From an uncultured Elusimicrobiales bacterium (GTDB lineage Bacteria; Elusimicrobiota; Elusimicrobia; Elusimicrobiales; Elusimicrobiaceae), in assembly GCA_910576915.1 (NCBI GenBank), contig CAJTJT010000002.1, positions 124,001 through 188,000 on the forward strand: DNA of 64,000 nucleotides, in the 5' to 3' direction. Position 1 is the stretch's first letter. The number at the start of each line of letters is the position of its first letter. The notes beneath the pieces were generated by a model. It did not search any database, was not told the DNA's origin, and saw only the letters and a list, made by a program, of their open reading frames with translations. The position numbers and the translations under genes were made by a program. Positions 43,146 through 52,035 of this stretch are shown here, piece after piece.

Positions 43146-43306
43146 GTCATACTGAGGTTTCTGCTCAGCATCTACCGATTTATTTTGTCGTCATTCCGGC
43201 CATGGAGCCGGAATCCAGAATTGGAGTTGTTTCCTCGTTGCCGTCATCCTGAATTGACGCCTTTTCCACTTGGCGTCACCCCGTAAGGTCGTTATACGGG
43301 GTCCAG
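43146..43306. repeat. Cluster of three GTCAT-type stem-loop repeats
   Basis: Units: GTCATACTGAG...CTCAGCATC (43146-43172), CGTCATTCCGGC...GCCGGAATCCAG (43189-43218) and CGTCACCCCGTA...TACGGGGTCCAG (43274-43306). Each is a GTCA-NC stem-loop ending in ATCC or GTCC. Same family as the units inside and upstream of pilin 1. Confidence 0.55.
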
Positions 43307-43359
43307 TTAGCAGTAGTTGTATATAAGTTGTGTGTGGGCCCTGAAACAAGTCTAAGTAT

Positions 43360-43640
43360 AAAACAAAAAAGGCCTTATCCTTCCCACGGGAATAAGACCT
43401 TTTTATTTTTATGTCCGGTTAGCGGGTCCCCTCCCGCGTCCGGATCGGATGAAATCTATATTTTTACTTTATCGTTTTGTACGTCTTCCGCCAAGCGGAA
43501 AAATTAATTAGTTTTCAAAAGGCCCCGGGTTTTCCGGGCCGGGGCTTTTGAATGGTTCGGACAGCCCACATCCGGCGTCCTCTTATCCCCCGCCGGGCCC
43601 TATCTTTCGGCTTTTGCCGCTCCCCCAGGGCCTCAGCTTC
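43360..43640 (-). ncRNA. Candidate structured non-coding RNA
   Basis: No protein-like frame. On the minus strand, in order: stem GGCCCT / AGGGCC around CGGC-AAAA-GCCG (43580-43620), hairpin GGAC-GCC / GGC-GTCC (43559-43580), long stem TTCAAAAG-CCCCGG / CCGGGG-CTTTTGAA (43514-43552), and finally a terminator stem GGTCTTATTCCC / GGGAAGGATAAGGCC with T run (43365-43405). The terminator also has T on the plus strand, so orientation is not certain. It does not match tmRNA, RNase P or SRP RNA by eye. Confidence 0.35.
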
Positions 43641-43719
43641 ATATTAATAAGATAAGAAATCCCGCTTCCCCCGGCAACCCAAAAAAATGATTAGTTTTTG
43701 GGGCGGATGACGGAGGGGC

Positions 43720-43747
43720 TTGTATTGTTTTTTTTTTTTGATACGAT
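43720..43747 (+). promoter_or_regulatory. T12-spacer promoter of pilin gene 2
   Basis: TTGTAT (43720-43725), spacer TG-T12-GA (16 bp), TACGAT (43742-43747); 41 nt to the start codon. Confidence 0.75.
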
Positions 43748-43788
43748 AGGAATGGTTCCGGTTTAGCGGCTTGCAAGGAGTTACAAAG

Positions 43789-44256
43789 ATGAACGGATTT
43801 ACGCTTATAGAGTTGTTGGTTGTTATTTTAATCATCGGCATTTTATCTGCGGTGGCATTGCCGCAATACCAAAAAGCGGTATTGAAATCCCGTGCCTCTA
43901 CGGGTTGGGCGCGCGTGAAGGCGATGGAAACCGCGCAGACGGAGTATTTATTGGCAAATGGAAATTATACAACTGATTTGGATAATTTAAGTATAAACGT
44001 TGGCAACTGGAAGTGCTTTGCCGCGGGAGACAACCAAGGCGGTTATTGCCAATTCAACCTTGGCAAAATAATGTGGGAAATCCGCTTGTATTTTTATAAT
44101 AACCGCCCGCAGCAATACGAAGTTATTTGTATAGCGAGGGCGGAAGGCGGCCAGACGGCCAAAAGTGTGTGTGCTGCCTATCATGACAGTAACGGGCGTA
44201 TAACAGAAATGGATAATGGTAGTACTTATTATAGCGTAAGAACAGTTTGGCCGTAG
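43789..44256 (+). CDS. Type IV pilin-like protein 2
   Basis: 155 residues. Very short leader (MNG) before FTLIELLVVILIIGILSAVA, ALPQYQKAV after. The head has cysteines in WKCFAAGD, GYCQFN, VICIARAE and KSVCAAY. Ends SVRTVWP, similar in style to the YTLP and FRLP ends of pilins 1 and 4. ATG 43789 follows AAGGAG by 8 nt. Followed by another lone pilin gene with its own promoter. Confidence 0.88.
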   Translation: MNGFTLIELLVVILIIGILSAVALPQYQKAVLKSRASTGWARVKAMETAQTEYLLANGNYTTDLDNLSINVGNWKCFAAGDNQGGYCQFNLGKIMWEIRLYFYNNRPQQYEVICIARAEGGQTAKSVCAAYHDSNGRITEMDNGSTYYSVRTVWP

Positions 44257-44275
44257 CTTTGCGTATTTAACAATC

Positions 44276-44317
44276 GGGGCCGCCCTTGGGGTTTTAGAGG
44301 GGGCGGCCTCTTTTTTT
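44276..44317 (+). terminator. Rho-independent terminator after pilin 2
   Basis: GGCCGCCC / GGGCGGCC stem plus TTTTTTT. Confidence 0.85.
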
Positions 44318-44361
44318 CTTTAAAGCTTTTTCCGATAGAATGTTCTTTCCGTAGAAAGGCC

Positions 44362-44389
44362 TTGACCCGTTTTTTTTTTTTGATAACAT
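44362..44389 (+). promoter_or_regulatory. T12-spacer promoter of pilin gene 3
   Basis: TTGACC (44362-44367), spacer CG-T12-GA (16 bp), TAACAT (44384-44389). The 127-nt leader contains a GTCATCCTG...GATCTCC stretch related to the pilin 1 leader and the shared GTTTGGCGGC decamer. Confidence 0.75.
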
Positions 44390-44516
44390 GGAGTCATCCT
44401 GTAGTGTTTGGCGGCGCGCGGGGTTACGGGATCTCCCTTTATAGTTTGTTTTGCTAAAAGCGGTAGATCCTGAACAGAAACCTCTCAGGATAACTTTTTT
44501 GATGGGAGAAATAGAG

Positions 44517-44990
44517 ATGAAAGGTTTTACGTTAATAGAGTTGTTAGTTGTTGTATTAATTATCGGTATTTTATCTTCTGTTGCTTTGCCGCAGTACACA
44601 AAAGCGGTGGAAAAATCCCGCGCGGCCGAAGCCTTAACGCTGGTGCGTGCCATACGGGACGCGAATGAAGCCTATTATATGGCGAACGGTTCATATTCCG
44701 GCGATTTAAATAATTTGGATATCTCTATTCCGGGCGCGGACGGTACGCATAACGGCGTGCCCCGCAAAGAAACCAAATTGTTTTCTTTTGCGGCTTCCGC
44801 TTCCGTCAGTTCTGTGCCGGGAAAGGTTACTGCGTTGGGAAACCGTTTCCCCTTGGATTCCCGTTATATTATTTTTGCGGTGGAGGGTGAGAGTTCGTTG
44901 CGGTGTAAGTTTTATGCGGCTTCGGAGGAAAAATACTGCAAATCTTTCGGCGGTCAAAAATTATCTTCAAACATTTATTCCGTCAATTAA
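44517..44990 (+). CDS. Type IV pilin-like protein 3
   Basis: 157 residues. Leader MKG, cleavage before FTLIELLVVVLIIGILSSVA, then ALPQYTKAVEKSRAAEALTL. Head has fewer cysteines than its paralogues (SLRCKFYA, EKYCKSFGG), a pair close to the C-terminus. ATG 44517 follows GGGAGA by 6 nt; an in-frame ATG at 44502 would add five residues. Confidence 0.87.
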   Translation: MKGFTLIELLVVVLIIGILSSVALPQYTKAVEKSRAAEALTLVRAIRDANEAYYMANGSYSGDLNNLDISIPGADGTHNGVPRKETKLFSFAASASVSSVPGKVTALGNRFPLDSRYIIFAVEGESSLRCKFYAASEEKYCKSFGGQKLSSNIYSVN

Positions 44991-44992
44991 TA

Positions 44993-45018
44993 AAACCCCG
45001 CCAAACGGCGGGGTTTTA
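44993..45018. terminator. Bidirectional terminator between pilin 3 and the pseudouridine synthase gene
   Basis: AAAACCCCGCC / GGCGGGGTTTT hairpin. Confidence 0.85.
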
Positions 45019-45020
45019 AA

Positions 45021-45929
45021 TTATTTCGTTTCGGTTACGCGTTTCCAGGCCGCTTCAAAATCCGGCGGGACGGGCGCTTCAAATTTTAGCTTCTTGCCCG
45101 TAAACGGATGTTTAAACTCTATCCGCCGCGCATGCAGCATTAAGCGGTCCGCCGTCGCGCCGCGGTACAGCCAGTCGCCCAGTACGGGGTACCCCAGCCA
45201 GCTTAAATGAACGCGCAGCTGGTTGGTGCGGCCCGTTTTGGGGTAAAGTTCAATATACGTAAACCCGTTTTTGCGTTCCAGCACTTTGTAGCCGGTGACG
45301 GCTTCGCGCCCCACGTCGGACGCTTTGATTTTTCCGCCCGCCACGCGGCCTATCGGCACGTCGATAATTCCCTCGTCGTCGGGCACTTCGCCGCAGGCGA
45401 TGGAGTGGTACGTTTTATGTACTTCCCGGTTGGAAAACAGCGCCACCATTTCGGCCTGGAATTCCGGATTTTTGGCGACGACCATCACGCCGCTTGTTTC
45501 GCGGTCCAAGCGGTGTACAAGGCCCGCGCGGGGGGTAGATAAATCAAACCCTTTGGGCGGGTTCGCCAAAATGACGGACACTAAAGTTTCCTCGGCCGAA
45601 AAAACGGCTTCGGGGTGTTCTTCCCACACGGGGCTTTGCGGGTGTACCAGCATCCCGGCGGGTTTAATTAAAACGAAAAAATCTTTGGCGTCGTGGATGA
45701 TTAAATCGGACAGTTTTGTTTTGCTCCCGGCTTCGGGCAGTTCGATTTCCACGGTTTCGCCCTCGGTCAGCGGCCAGGACGGTTTTACTTTTTTTCCGTT
45801 GACGGTAACGTGCCCGTCCTTAATTAATTTTTGCACCAAAGAGCGCGAAAGCGTTTCCAGCTCGTCGGAAACGAATACGTCCAGGCGGCGCGAATATCCT
45901 TGAAATACGACGGTCTTTTTTTCAGCCAT
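45021..45929 (-). CDS. RluA/RluD-family rRNA pseudouridine synthase
   Basis: 302 residues. N-terminal S4 RNA-binding domain (RRLDVFVSDELETLSRSLVQ, HVTVNGK), then the catalytic domain with HRLDRETSGVMVVAKN, whose Asp is the nucleophile, and GRTNQLRVHLSWLGYPVLGD. Probably modifies 23S rRNA; exact position not deducible. Its start overlaps the lgt stop by 8 nt; last gene of the six-gene minus-strand operon. Confidence 0.92.
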   Translation of the reverse strand: MAEKKTVVFQGYSRRLDVFVSDELETLSRSLVQKLIKDGHVTVNGKKVKPSWPLTEGETVEIELPEAGSKTKLSDLIIHDAKDFFVLIKPAGMLVHPQSPVWEEHPEAVFSAEETLVSVILANPPKGFDLSTPRAGLVHRLDRETSGVMVVAKNPEFQAEMVALFSNREVHKTYHSIACGEVPDDEGIIDVPIGRVAGGKIKASDVGREAVTGYKVLERKNGFTYIELYPKTGRTNQLRVHLSWLGYPVLGDWLYRGATADRLMLHARRIEFKHPFTGKKLKFEAPVPPDFEAAWKRVTETK

Positions 45930-46710
45930 TTTTTACTTCCTTTTTCTTCAAATAAATCCAAACCGCTCCGGCCGCCAGCGCGGTCAGAAGCGAAATCAGT
46001 TGCGAGGGGGAAAGCCCCAGTATGTATTCGCCGCGGAAGTCCCCGCGGAAAAATTCAATAATAAACCGCATAAAGGCGTAGCAGGAAACGTACGCCAGCA
46101 AAATCATACCGTTTTTGTGCGGTTTGTTGTAGAGTTTATGCAAAATAAAAAATAAAATTAAATTCCCGGCGGCTTCGTAGAGCTGCGTGGGGTGGAGCGG
46201 TACGCCTACAAATTCCGGCGTTACCAGCGCGTGCGGGTTGGTAAATGTTACGCCCCAGGGCATATCCGTCGGGCGGCCGTAACAGCACCCGGCCAAGAAG
46301 CATCCGATGCGCCCAAGCGCGTGGCCCAAAGGCAGCCCTACAATTAAAAAGTCGGAAGTTTTTAAAACGGGCAGCCCCTTTTTTTTCATGTAAAAAATTA
46401 AGGAGGCCACCGACACAATCATCCCGCCGAAGAATACGAACCCGTACCGAAAATCCCGCACGATGTTGGCAATTTTGTCTGCCAGCGTGGCACCCAGCTG
46501 CGGCCAGGACACGATAATAAACAGCAGTTTCGCGCCAATCAGCGCGCCCATAAAGGCAATAAAAATCAGGTTCCAAAACGTGTCTTTGTCGAGGTTGATT
46601 TTTTTCAGGCGCGGCAGCAGGTAAAGCGCGGCCGCCGCATAGCCGAGCGCGGTCATGAGGCCGTAGCTTGCCAGTTCAAAGGAGCCGATTTTTAGAAGTA
46701 CGGGGTGCAT
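45922..46710 (-). CDS. lgt: Prolipoprotein diacylglyceryl transferase
   Basis: 262 residues, seven membrane segments. Transfers diacylglycerol to the lipobox cysteine of prolipoproteins. Signature HALGRIGCFLAGCCYGRPTD, plus the early catalytic-region YAAAALYLLP and RFIIEFFRGD near the end. It would process the several lipoproteins encoded in this window (cupin, flavodoxin, 51598 protein). Follows the MBL gene without any gap. Confidence 0.95.
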   Translation of the reverse strand: MHPVLLKIGSFELASYGLMTALGYAAAALYLLPRLKKINLDKDTFWNLIFIAFMGALIGAKLLFIIVSWPQLGATLADKIANIVRDFRYGFVFFGGMIVSVASLIFYMKKKGLPVLKTSDFLIVGLPLGHALGRIGCFLAGCCYGRPTDMPWGVTFTNPHALVTPEFVGVPLHPTQLYEAAGNLILFFILHKLYNKPHKNGMILLAYVSCYAFMRFIIEFFRGDFRGEYILGLSPSQLISLLTALAAGAVWIYLKKKEVKNG

Positions 46711-47319
46711 TTATAAGATTTCCTCGTCGCGGATGGCATTGCGCATAAACGGGTTTTTAATGCGTTCGTAACCGATGGTGGAACTGCATTTGCCGCCGTA
46801 GCTGTGGCCCGCAAAAATCTGCGTGTCTTCCGGCAGTTTGGAAAGTTTTAATAAACTTTTGCGCATATCGCGCGGATTGGAAGACGGCAAATCCACCCGT
46901 CCGCACGCGCCGGGAAACAGCGTATCCCCCGTGAACAGGGCATTTCCAATTTGAATGCATACGCAGCCCGCCGTATGGCCGGGCGTGGGCATGACGTGAA
47001 TGTGGAACGGCCCGATATCCCACGTCTGCGCGCCTTCGTAAACGTTCAAAAACTGCGGGTCGATGCCGGAAAGCTCCGCGTCGTTTTTTTCGATATAGGC
47101 TTTTACGCCCGTTTCCTGCAAAAGCGTTTGGGCGAACTTAACATGGTCAAAATGCCCGTGCGTAAAAAATACGGCCAGCAGGTTTAAGTTTTTTTGCGTT
47201 AAGGTATGTTTTAAAAAATTCATGTCCCAGGCCGGGTCAATCAAAAGTGCGTCCTGCCCTTCGGTAACGAGGTACGTGCAGTTGTCCATGGGGCCCAGGT
47301 TGATAACTTCGATGTTCAT
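46711..47319 (-). CDS. Metallo-beta-lactamase-fold hydrolase (glyoxalase II-like)
   Basis: 202 residues. Zinc site FFTHGHFDHVKFA (HxHxDH), TPGHTAGCVC, FTGDTLFPGACGRVDLP and FAGHSYGGKC. Belongs to the short YcbL/glyoxalase II-like hydrolases; thioester or sulphur substrates are possible. Between ftsB and lgt in the operon. Confidence 0.87.
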   Translation of the reverse strand: MNIEVINLGPMDNCTYLVTEGQDALLIDPAWDMNFLKHTLTQKNLNLLAVFFTHGHFDHVKFAQTLLQETGVKAYIEKNDAELSGIDPQFLNVYEGAQTWDIGPFHIHVMPTPGHTAGCVCIQIGNALFTGDTLFPGACGRVDLPSSNPRDMRKSLLKLSKLPEDTQIFAGHSYGGKCSSTIGYERIKNPFMRNAIRDEEIL

Positions 47320-47328
47320 AGCGTCGTC

Positions 47329-47628
47329 CTATTTAACGTGAAAACGGAATTCCGTTTCGCCCGGTTTAACCAAATGGTACTCCGTGCGGGCGATGTGCTC
47401 CAGATAAGCAGGGTCTTCTTTTTCCAAGAGGTCTTTTTTGGCGAGGAGTTCGTCGTGCTCTTTATCCAGCTGCGCGCTTTGGCGGGTCAGCTTGCGCAGT
47501 TCCAGTTTGTTATGCGCCAGGCTGACAAAACTGCCGCCCAAAAAAAGGATAACCACTGCCGCGGCGGCCAGCGCCAGCAGCAGTGGTTTTTTGTTTTTAA
47601 GTAAAACGTCGGTAAGTTCTTGCGTCAT
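47329..47628 (-). CDS. FtsB/DivIC-family septum protein
   Basis: 99 residues: short cytoplasmic tail, one membrane helix (LLLALAAAAVVILFLGGSFV), then a coiled coil (HNKLELRKLTRQSAQLDKEH) and an AYLEHIARTEYHLVKPGE ending typical of FtsB. Part of the FtsQLB division complex. Overlaps the eno stop by one base; eno-ftsB linkage is common in bacteria. Confidence 0.87.
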   Translation of the reverse strand: MTQELTDVLLKNKKPLLLALAAAAVVILFLGGSFVSLAHNKLELRKLTRQSAQLDKEHDELLAKKDLLEKEDPAYLEHIARTEYHLVKPGETEFRFHVK

Positions 47629-48899
47629 TAGCGTTTAAATGCGCGGTCCTGCGCGTAGACGGCTTTTTCGCCCAACTCGCTTTCGATTTGCAGCAAGCGG
47701 TTGTATTTAGCCGTACGTTCCGAACGGGCGGGCGCGCCGGTTTTAATGGCGCCCGCGTTGGTGGCGACGGCCAAATCGGCGATGAACGTATCTTCCGTTT
47801 CGCCGGACCGGTGCGACACAATGCGCGAATAACCGTTTTGTTTGGCCAGTTCCATAACGTCAATGGTTTCGGACACGGTGCCGATTTGGTTAACTTTAAT
47901 CAAAATGGAATTGGCGGCTTTTAACTCAATGCCTTTTTGCAGGCGTTTGATATTTGTAACGAACAAATCGTCTCCCACCAGGTTGATTTTTTTGCCGAGC
48001 TTTTTGGTAATGTACTGCCAGCCGGTCCAATCGTCTTCCTGCAGCGGATCTTCGATGGATACGATGGGATATTTGGCGCACCAGGCCGCGTAAATGGCGG
48101 CCATTTGTTCGGCATCGTAATCTTTGCCTTCAAAGTGGTAGGTGCCGTCCTTGAAAAATTCGCTCGCGGCGCAGTCCATCGCCAGAGAAATTTCCGGGTG
48201 TCCGGCTTTTTTAGCGGCGGCCAAGATGGTTTTAAGCACGTCCTCGTGCTTGGCGATTTTCGGCGCAAATCCGCCTTCGTCGCCCACGGCAATCACCATG
48301 CCTTCGGCTTTGAGTACGTTTCTTAAAGAATGGTACGTTTCGCTCGCTTCGCGCAAGGCTTCAGCAAACGTCTTGGGCGCGGTGGGCACGATCATAAATT
48401 CCTGTACGTCCAGGCCCGAATCGGCGTGTTTGCCGCCGTTGACGATGTTGAGCATCGGCGCGGGCATCAGGTATTCTTCGTCTTTCAGTTCGTAGACGTT
48501 GCGGATGTGCCGGTAAAGCGGCAGTTTGGCGCTGTGGCACCCGGCGCGCAGTACGGCCATCGAAACGGCCAGCGTGGCGTTTGCGCCCAGGTTGGATTTG
48601 TTTTCCGTCCCGTCCATGGCAATCATGCTTTCATCCACGAGGCGGATGTCAAACGGGTCCATTCCCGCCAGCTGCTGGGAAATGCGTTCCACGTTTTCGA
48701 CGGCTTTTAAAACGCCCTTGCCGTTGTAGCGGTCCCCGCCGTCGCGCAGTTCAAGCGCTTCGTGCGAGCCGGTGGACGCGCCGCTTGGCACCGCGGCGGT
48801 GCCGGTGTTTCCGTCATCTAACAGTACGTCGGCGGCGACGGTAGGATACCCGCGGGAATCCAAAATTTCCCGTGCCGTAATTTTTTTAATGCGAACCAT
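47628..48899 (-). CDS. eno: Enolase
   Basis: 423 residues. 2-phosphoglycerate to phosphoenolpyruvate. [15 protein letters not shown] at the start, [38 protein letters not shown], metal ligands in [11 protein letters not shown] and [10 protein letters not shown], and [19 protein letters not shown] near the end. Complete. Within the operon running from the phosphohexomutase to rluD. Confidence 0.97.
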   Translation of the reverse strand: MVRIKKITAREILDSRGYPTVAADVLLDDGNTGTAAVPSGASTGSHEALELRDGGDRYNGKGVLKAVENVERISQQLAGMDPFDIRLVDESMIAMDGTENKSNLGANATLAVSMAVLRAGCHSAKLPLYRHIRNVYELKDEEYLMPAPMLNIVNGGKHADSGLDVQEFMIVPTAPKTFAEALREASETYHSLRNVLKAEGMVIAVGDEGGFAPKIAKHEDVLKTILAAAKKAGHPEISLAMDCAASEFFKDGTYHFEGKDYDAEQMAAIYAAWCAKYPIVSIEDPLQEDDWTGWQYITKKLGKKINLVGDDLFVTNIKRLQKGIELKAANSILIKVNQIGTVSETIDVMELAKQNGYSRIVSHRSGETEDTFIADLAVATNAGAIKTGAPARSERTAKYNRLLQIESELGEKAVYAQDRAFKR

Positions 48900-48932
48900 A
48901 ATACAACCCCCTTTGGCCGCCTGACGCGGCCG

Positions 48933-50420
48933 TTAAATAATGCTTTCAATTATCTTTTTGCCTTCTTTGATGAGCGCGGCGGGCAGTTTTTCGTCCATTG
49001 CTTCCGCGTACATACGAATCAGGCGTTCGGTGCCGGACGGGCGAATCGCCAGCCAGCTGCCGCCTTTTAAAATAAACTTGAATCCGTCGGTGGAGTCGAT
49101 TCTCCACACGGACGTCTTGTTAATGGAAAGCGGCGGACGGATGTCTAACCGTTCCATAATGCGGTTGATTTCCGTTTCCGTTTTGGGCATGCTGACCTTT
49201 TGGTCAAACAGCTGTTTGTACTTTTTATAGAAATCTTTTTTAATCTGCTTGAGCGTTTTGCCTTCCGTCGCCAGCATATCGACGACGAGCAAGCACGCCA
49301 AGAGGCCGTCTTTGTCCGGAATATGGTTGGCTACGGCGAGGCCGCCCGATTCTTCCATACCCATAATGTATTGGCCCGTAATCATGAGTTCGGTGATGTA
49401 TTTAAAACCCACGGGCGTTTCGCGCAGCATAAGTCCGTTTGCTTTGGCCACCTGGTCGATGAGGTTGGAAGTGATGACGCTTCTGCAAACGCGGCCTTTG
49501 ATTTTTTTGTTGCGCACCAAATGGTCCAAAATCATGGGCGCGATTTCGTTGGGGGACACCCAGTTGCCTTCGGCGTCGATAATACCGAATTTGTCGCAGT
49601 CCGGGTTGCAGGCGATGCCCAGGTGCATTTTTTTGGACGTAACCAGTTTTTTCAGTTCCGCCAAACTCACCGGGCCCGCGTTGGGCACCACGCCGCCGAA
49701 AAGAACATCGTCGCCTTCGTGGATTCCTTCCACGATAACGCCGAATTTTTCCAGAAAATCCCTAAAATAGTTTTTAGCCGTGCCGAACAGCGGGTCTACG
49801 GCGATTTTGAGTTTCGATTTCTTCAGCGCTTTTACGTTAATCATCTGTTCCAGGCGCGCCATATACCCTTTGCGTAAATCTTTGGTGATGGTGACGGCGG
49901 CGTTTAAGTAGCCGAATTCCGTAGAAGACGCTTTTAAAATTTGGGCGGAGGGGGAGGGAATGCGTTTTTCGATGTCCTCCATAATTTCGTTGTTGGCGAT
50001 ACCGCCATAATACGAAATCCATTTTACGCCGTTAACGTAGTATTCGGCTTCGCTGCCGGTTACTACCACCGCGCCGACGGCGCATTCGTTCAAAACGGCC
50101 CATTCGGCCACCGGGGTGGGAAGGGGAAATTCCGCCATGCGGACGGTTATGCCGCTTTGCACAAGGGCGTTGGCGGCTACGTACGCAAGCTGTTTGGAGG
50201 GGAAACGCGTATCAAACCCCACGAAAACGAGGGGTTTTTTCGGTTTTTTGCCCTGTTCCGCACAATGTTTGCGGTACCCGGTACCTTCAAATCCATAGAA
50301 AGGATGTTCCAACACGTGTTCGGAAATCCCGTAAGCGAGGCGCTGTACGGACTGGGCGGTCAGCCCGTCCGCGGTAACGGCACGGAAGCCGGCGGTGCTA
50401 AATTTAATATCTTCACTCAT
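48933..50420 (-). CDS. Divergent phosphohexomutase (phosphomannomutase/phosphoglucomutase family)
   Basis: 495 residues, four-domain alpha-D-phosphohexomutase. The phosphoserine loop reads VTGSEAEYYVNGVKW instead of TASHNPxxYNG, keeping Ser123. The metal loop is NPDCDKFG instead of DGDGDR, so the first ligand Asp is Asn272 and the Arg is Lys277. The sugar loop GMEESGGLAVAN and the phosphate loop RPSGTERLIRMY are normal. Substrate could be a hexose or hexosamine phosphate. First gene of the operon, 33 bp before eno. Confidence 0.83.
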   Translation of the reverse strand: MSEDIKFSTAGFRAVTADGLTAQSVQRLAYGISEHVLEHPFYGFEGTGYRKHCAEQGKKPKKPLVFVGFDTRFPSKQLAYVAANALVQSGITVRMAEFPLPTPVAEWAVLNECAVGAVVVTGSEAEYYVNGVKWISYYGGIANNEIMEDIEKRIPSPSAQILKASSTEFGYLNAAVTITKDLRKGYMARLEQMINVKALKKSKLKIAVDPLFGTAKNYFRDFLEKFGVIVEGIHEGDDVLFGGVVPNAGPVSLAELKKLVTSKKMHLGIACNPDCDKFGIIDAEGNWVSPNEIAPMILDHLVRNKKIKGRVCRSVITSNLIDQVAKANGLMLRETPVGFKYITELMITGQYIMGMEESGGLAVANHIPDKDGLLACLLVVDMLATEGKTLKQIKKDFYKKYKQLFDQKVSMPKTETEINRIMERLDIRPPLSINKTSVWRIDSTDGFKFILKGGSWLAIRPSGTERLIRMYAEAMDEKLPAALIKEGKKIIESII

Positions 50421-50566
50421 CGTGCCAGTATTATACTAAAAAAGAGCGATTTTTTCACCCCCGCAATAAGGGTTATTTAAAATAAGTGCGCGCGCGGGCG
50501 CGTACGGTAGGATTAAATGCCATAAAATGATAGAATAAGTACAAGACCCATTATAAGGATGAACGC

Positions 50567-51589
50567 ATGAATTTTGAATACGTAAAACAATACATTAAAG
50601 ACGCCGGCCTGCCCAACTTCCGCATCGCGCAGGTGCAGGACGCGGTTTTTAAACGCGGCATTTCGTCGTGGGAAGAAGCTTCTTCCCTGCCGGCCGATTT
50701 GCGCGCCAAGCTGGCCGAAGAACGGCCGATTTTGTCTTTTAAAGTAAGCAAAATCATCTGCTCGCAGGAAGACAAAGTGGCCAAGGCGCTTTTAACGCTT
50801 AAAGACGGACTTCAAATCGAAACCGTTTTGCTAAAACCGCAGGATACGTGGAGCGTCTGCGTTTCTAGCCAGGTGGGGTGCCCGCTTCGCTGCGCGTTTT
50901 GCAGCACGGGCAAAATGGGTTTTAAGCGCGATTTGACGCAAGAGGAAATCACCGACCAGGTGCTGATGTGGTACCAGTACGTACGCAAAGAAAAACTGGG
51001 CGAACGCATTTCCAGCGTGGTGTTTATGGGCATGGGGGAACCGCTCCTCAATTATTTAAACGTCGTCAAAGCGGCGCGGGATTTGTCCCGCCCGGACCAG
51101 CTGAATATCGGCGCGCGGCATATTTCCGTTTCTACCTCGGGCATTGCGGATAAACTGCATAAACTGGCCGTGGATTTGCCGCAGGCTAACCTGGCCGTTT
51201 CTTTGCACAATGCCGACAATGCCGAACGCAGCAAAATCATGCCCGTCAACCGCCGCTACGATTTGGACGATCTCAAAAAAGCGTTGGAAGAATACATCGC
51301 CATGACGGGCCGCCAGGTGTTTTTGGAATACTCGGTGATTGAAAACGTAAACAGCCGCCCGGAACATATCCGCAAGCTGGCGGATTGGATTTATTCCGTG
51401 AAAGACAATTACTTGCTGCACGTCAATTTAATCGCGTGCAACCTGGGCCGCGGCGAGAAAACCAGCGACCGCGTCGTAAAAGATTTTGCCGCCGGGCTCA
51501 AAGGGATGGGTATCGGCGTAACTATTCGCAAAAGTATGGGCAACGACATTCTGGCCGCGTGCGGCCAGCTGGCTTCCCAAAAAAGATAG
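50567..51589 (+). CDS. rlmN: 23S rRNA (adenine-2503-C2)-methyltransferase
   Basis: 340 residues, radical SAM. Cluster motif GCPLRCAFCSTG (CxxxCxxC), SSVVFMGMGEPLLNYLNVVK, HISVSTSGI, and the methyl-carrying second cysteine near the end in DILAACGQLAS. Methylates 23S A2503 and some tRNAs. Ribosome site AAGGATG. First gene of a four-gene operon. Confidence 0.95.
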   Translation: MNFEYVKQYIKDAGLPNFRIAQVQDAVFKRGISSWEEASSLPADLRAKLAEERPILSFKVSKIICSQEDKVAKALLTLKDGLQIETVLLKPQDTWSVCVSSQVGCPLRCAFCSTGKMGFKRDLTQEEITDQVLMWYQYVRKEKLGERISSVVFMGMGEPLLNYLNVVKAARDLSRPDQLNIGARHISVSTSGIADKLHKLAVDLPQANLAVSLHNADNAERSKIMPVNRRYDLDDLKKALEEYIAMTGRQVFLEYSVIENVNSRPEHIRKLADWIYSVKDNYLLHVNLIACNLGRGEKTSDRVVKDFAAGLKGMGIGVTIRKSMGNDILAACGQLASQKR

Positions 51590-51597
51590 GAGGGGAC

Positions 51598-52035
51598 ATG
51601 AAAAAATTATGGATTTTAACCGCGTGCTGTGCGCTTTTTTCGGCGTGCGCGACGCTGGACCAAACCAATGTGGACTGGATCCCGATAGGGCCCGATTTCC
51701 CGGCCACCAAAGCTAAAGACGTGGAAATTATTTCCGGCCGGGAAGACGTTACCCGCCCGTACGGCAACCTGGGGCTCTTACGCATTAAAAATTTAAAGCC
51801 GGACCGCGACACCCTGCTGATGGGCATTGAAAAAGGCCGCAAAATCGCCGCGTCCAAAGGGGCGGACGCCATTCAAATCGGCCAGTACAACAGCGCCGAA
51901 GACGGCGCGACCGACCCGCGCGTAACGCTTATCATCTACGCCATCAAATACGTGGACAAATTAAGCGAAGCCGATGAAAAAGCCATCGAAGATTTTAAAG
52001 TGTTGGGGATTTTAAATGAACGTACTAATCGCTAG
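51598..52035 (+). CDS. Small lipoprotein, unknown function
   Basis: 145 residues. Lipobox signal MKKLWILTACCALFSAC. The rest resembles small YdgA/DUF4156-like envelope proteins only in size and composition (IAASKGADAIQIGQY is a conserved-looking stretch); no firm family. ATG 51598 follows AGGAGGGG. Its end overlaps the next gene by 20 nt. Confidence 0.72.
   Translation: MKKLWILTACCALFSACATLDQTNVDWIPIGPDFPATKAKDVEIISGREDVTRPYGNLGLLRIKNLKPDRDTLLMGIEKGRKIAASKGADAIQIGQYNSAEDGATDPRVTLIIYAIKYVDKLSEADEKAIEDFKVLGILNERTNR

Noticed and set aside
43080..43640. CRISPR-like repeats in the repeat-rich gap
   Set aside because: The units differ in length and sequence and have no regular spacers; no cas genes are near.
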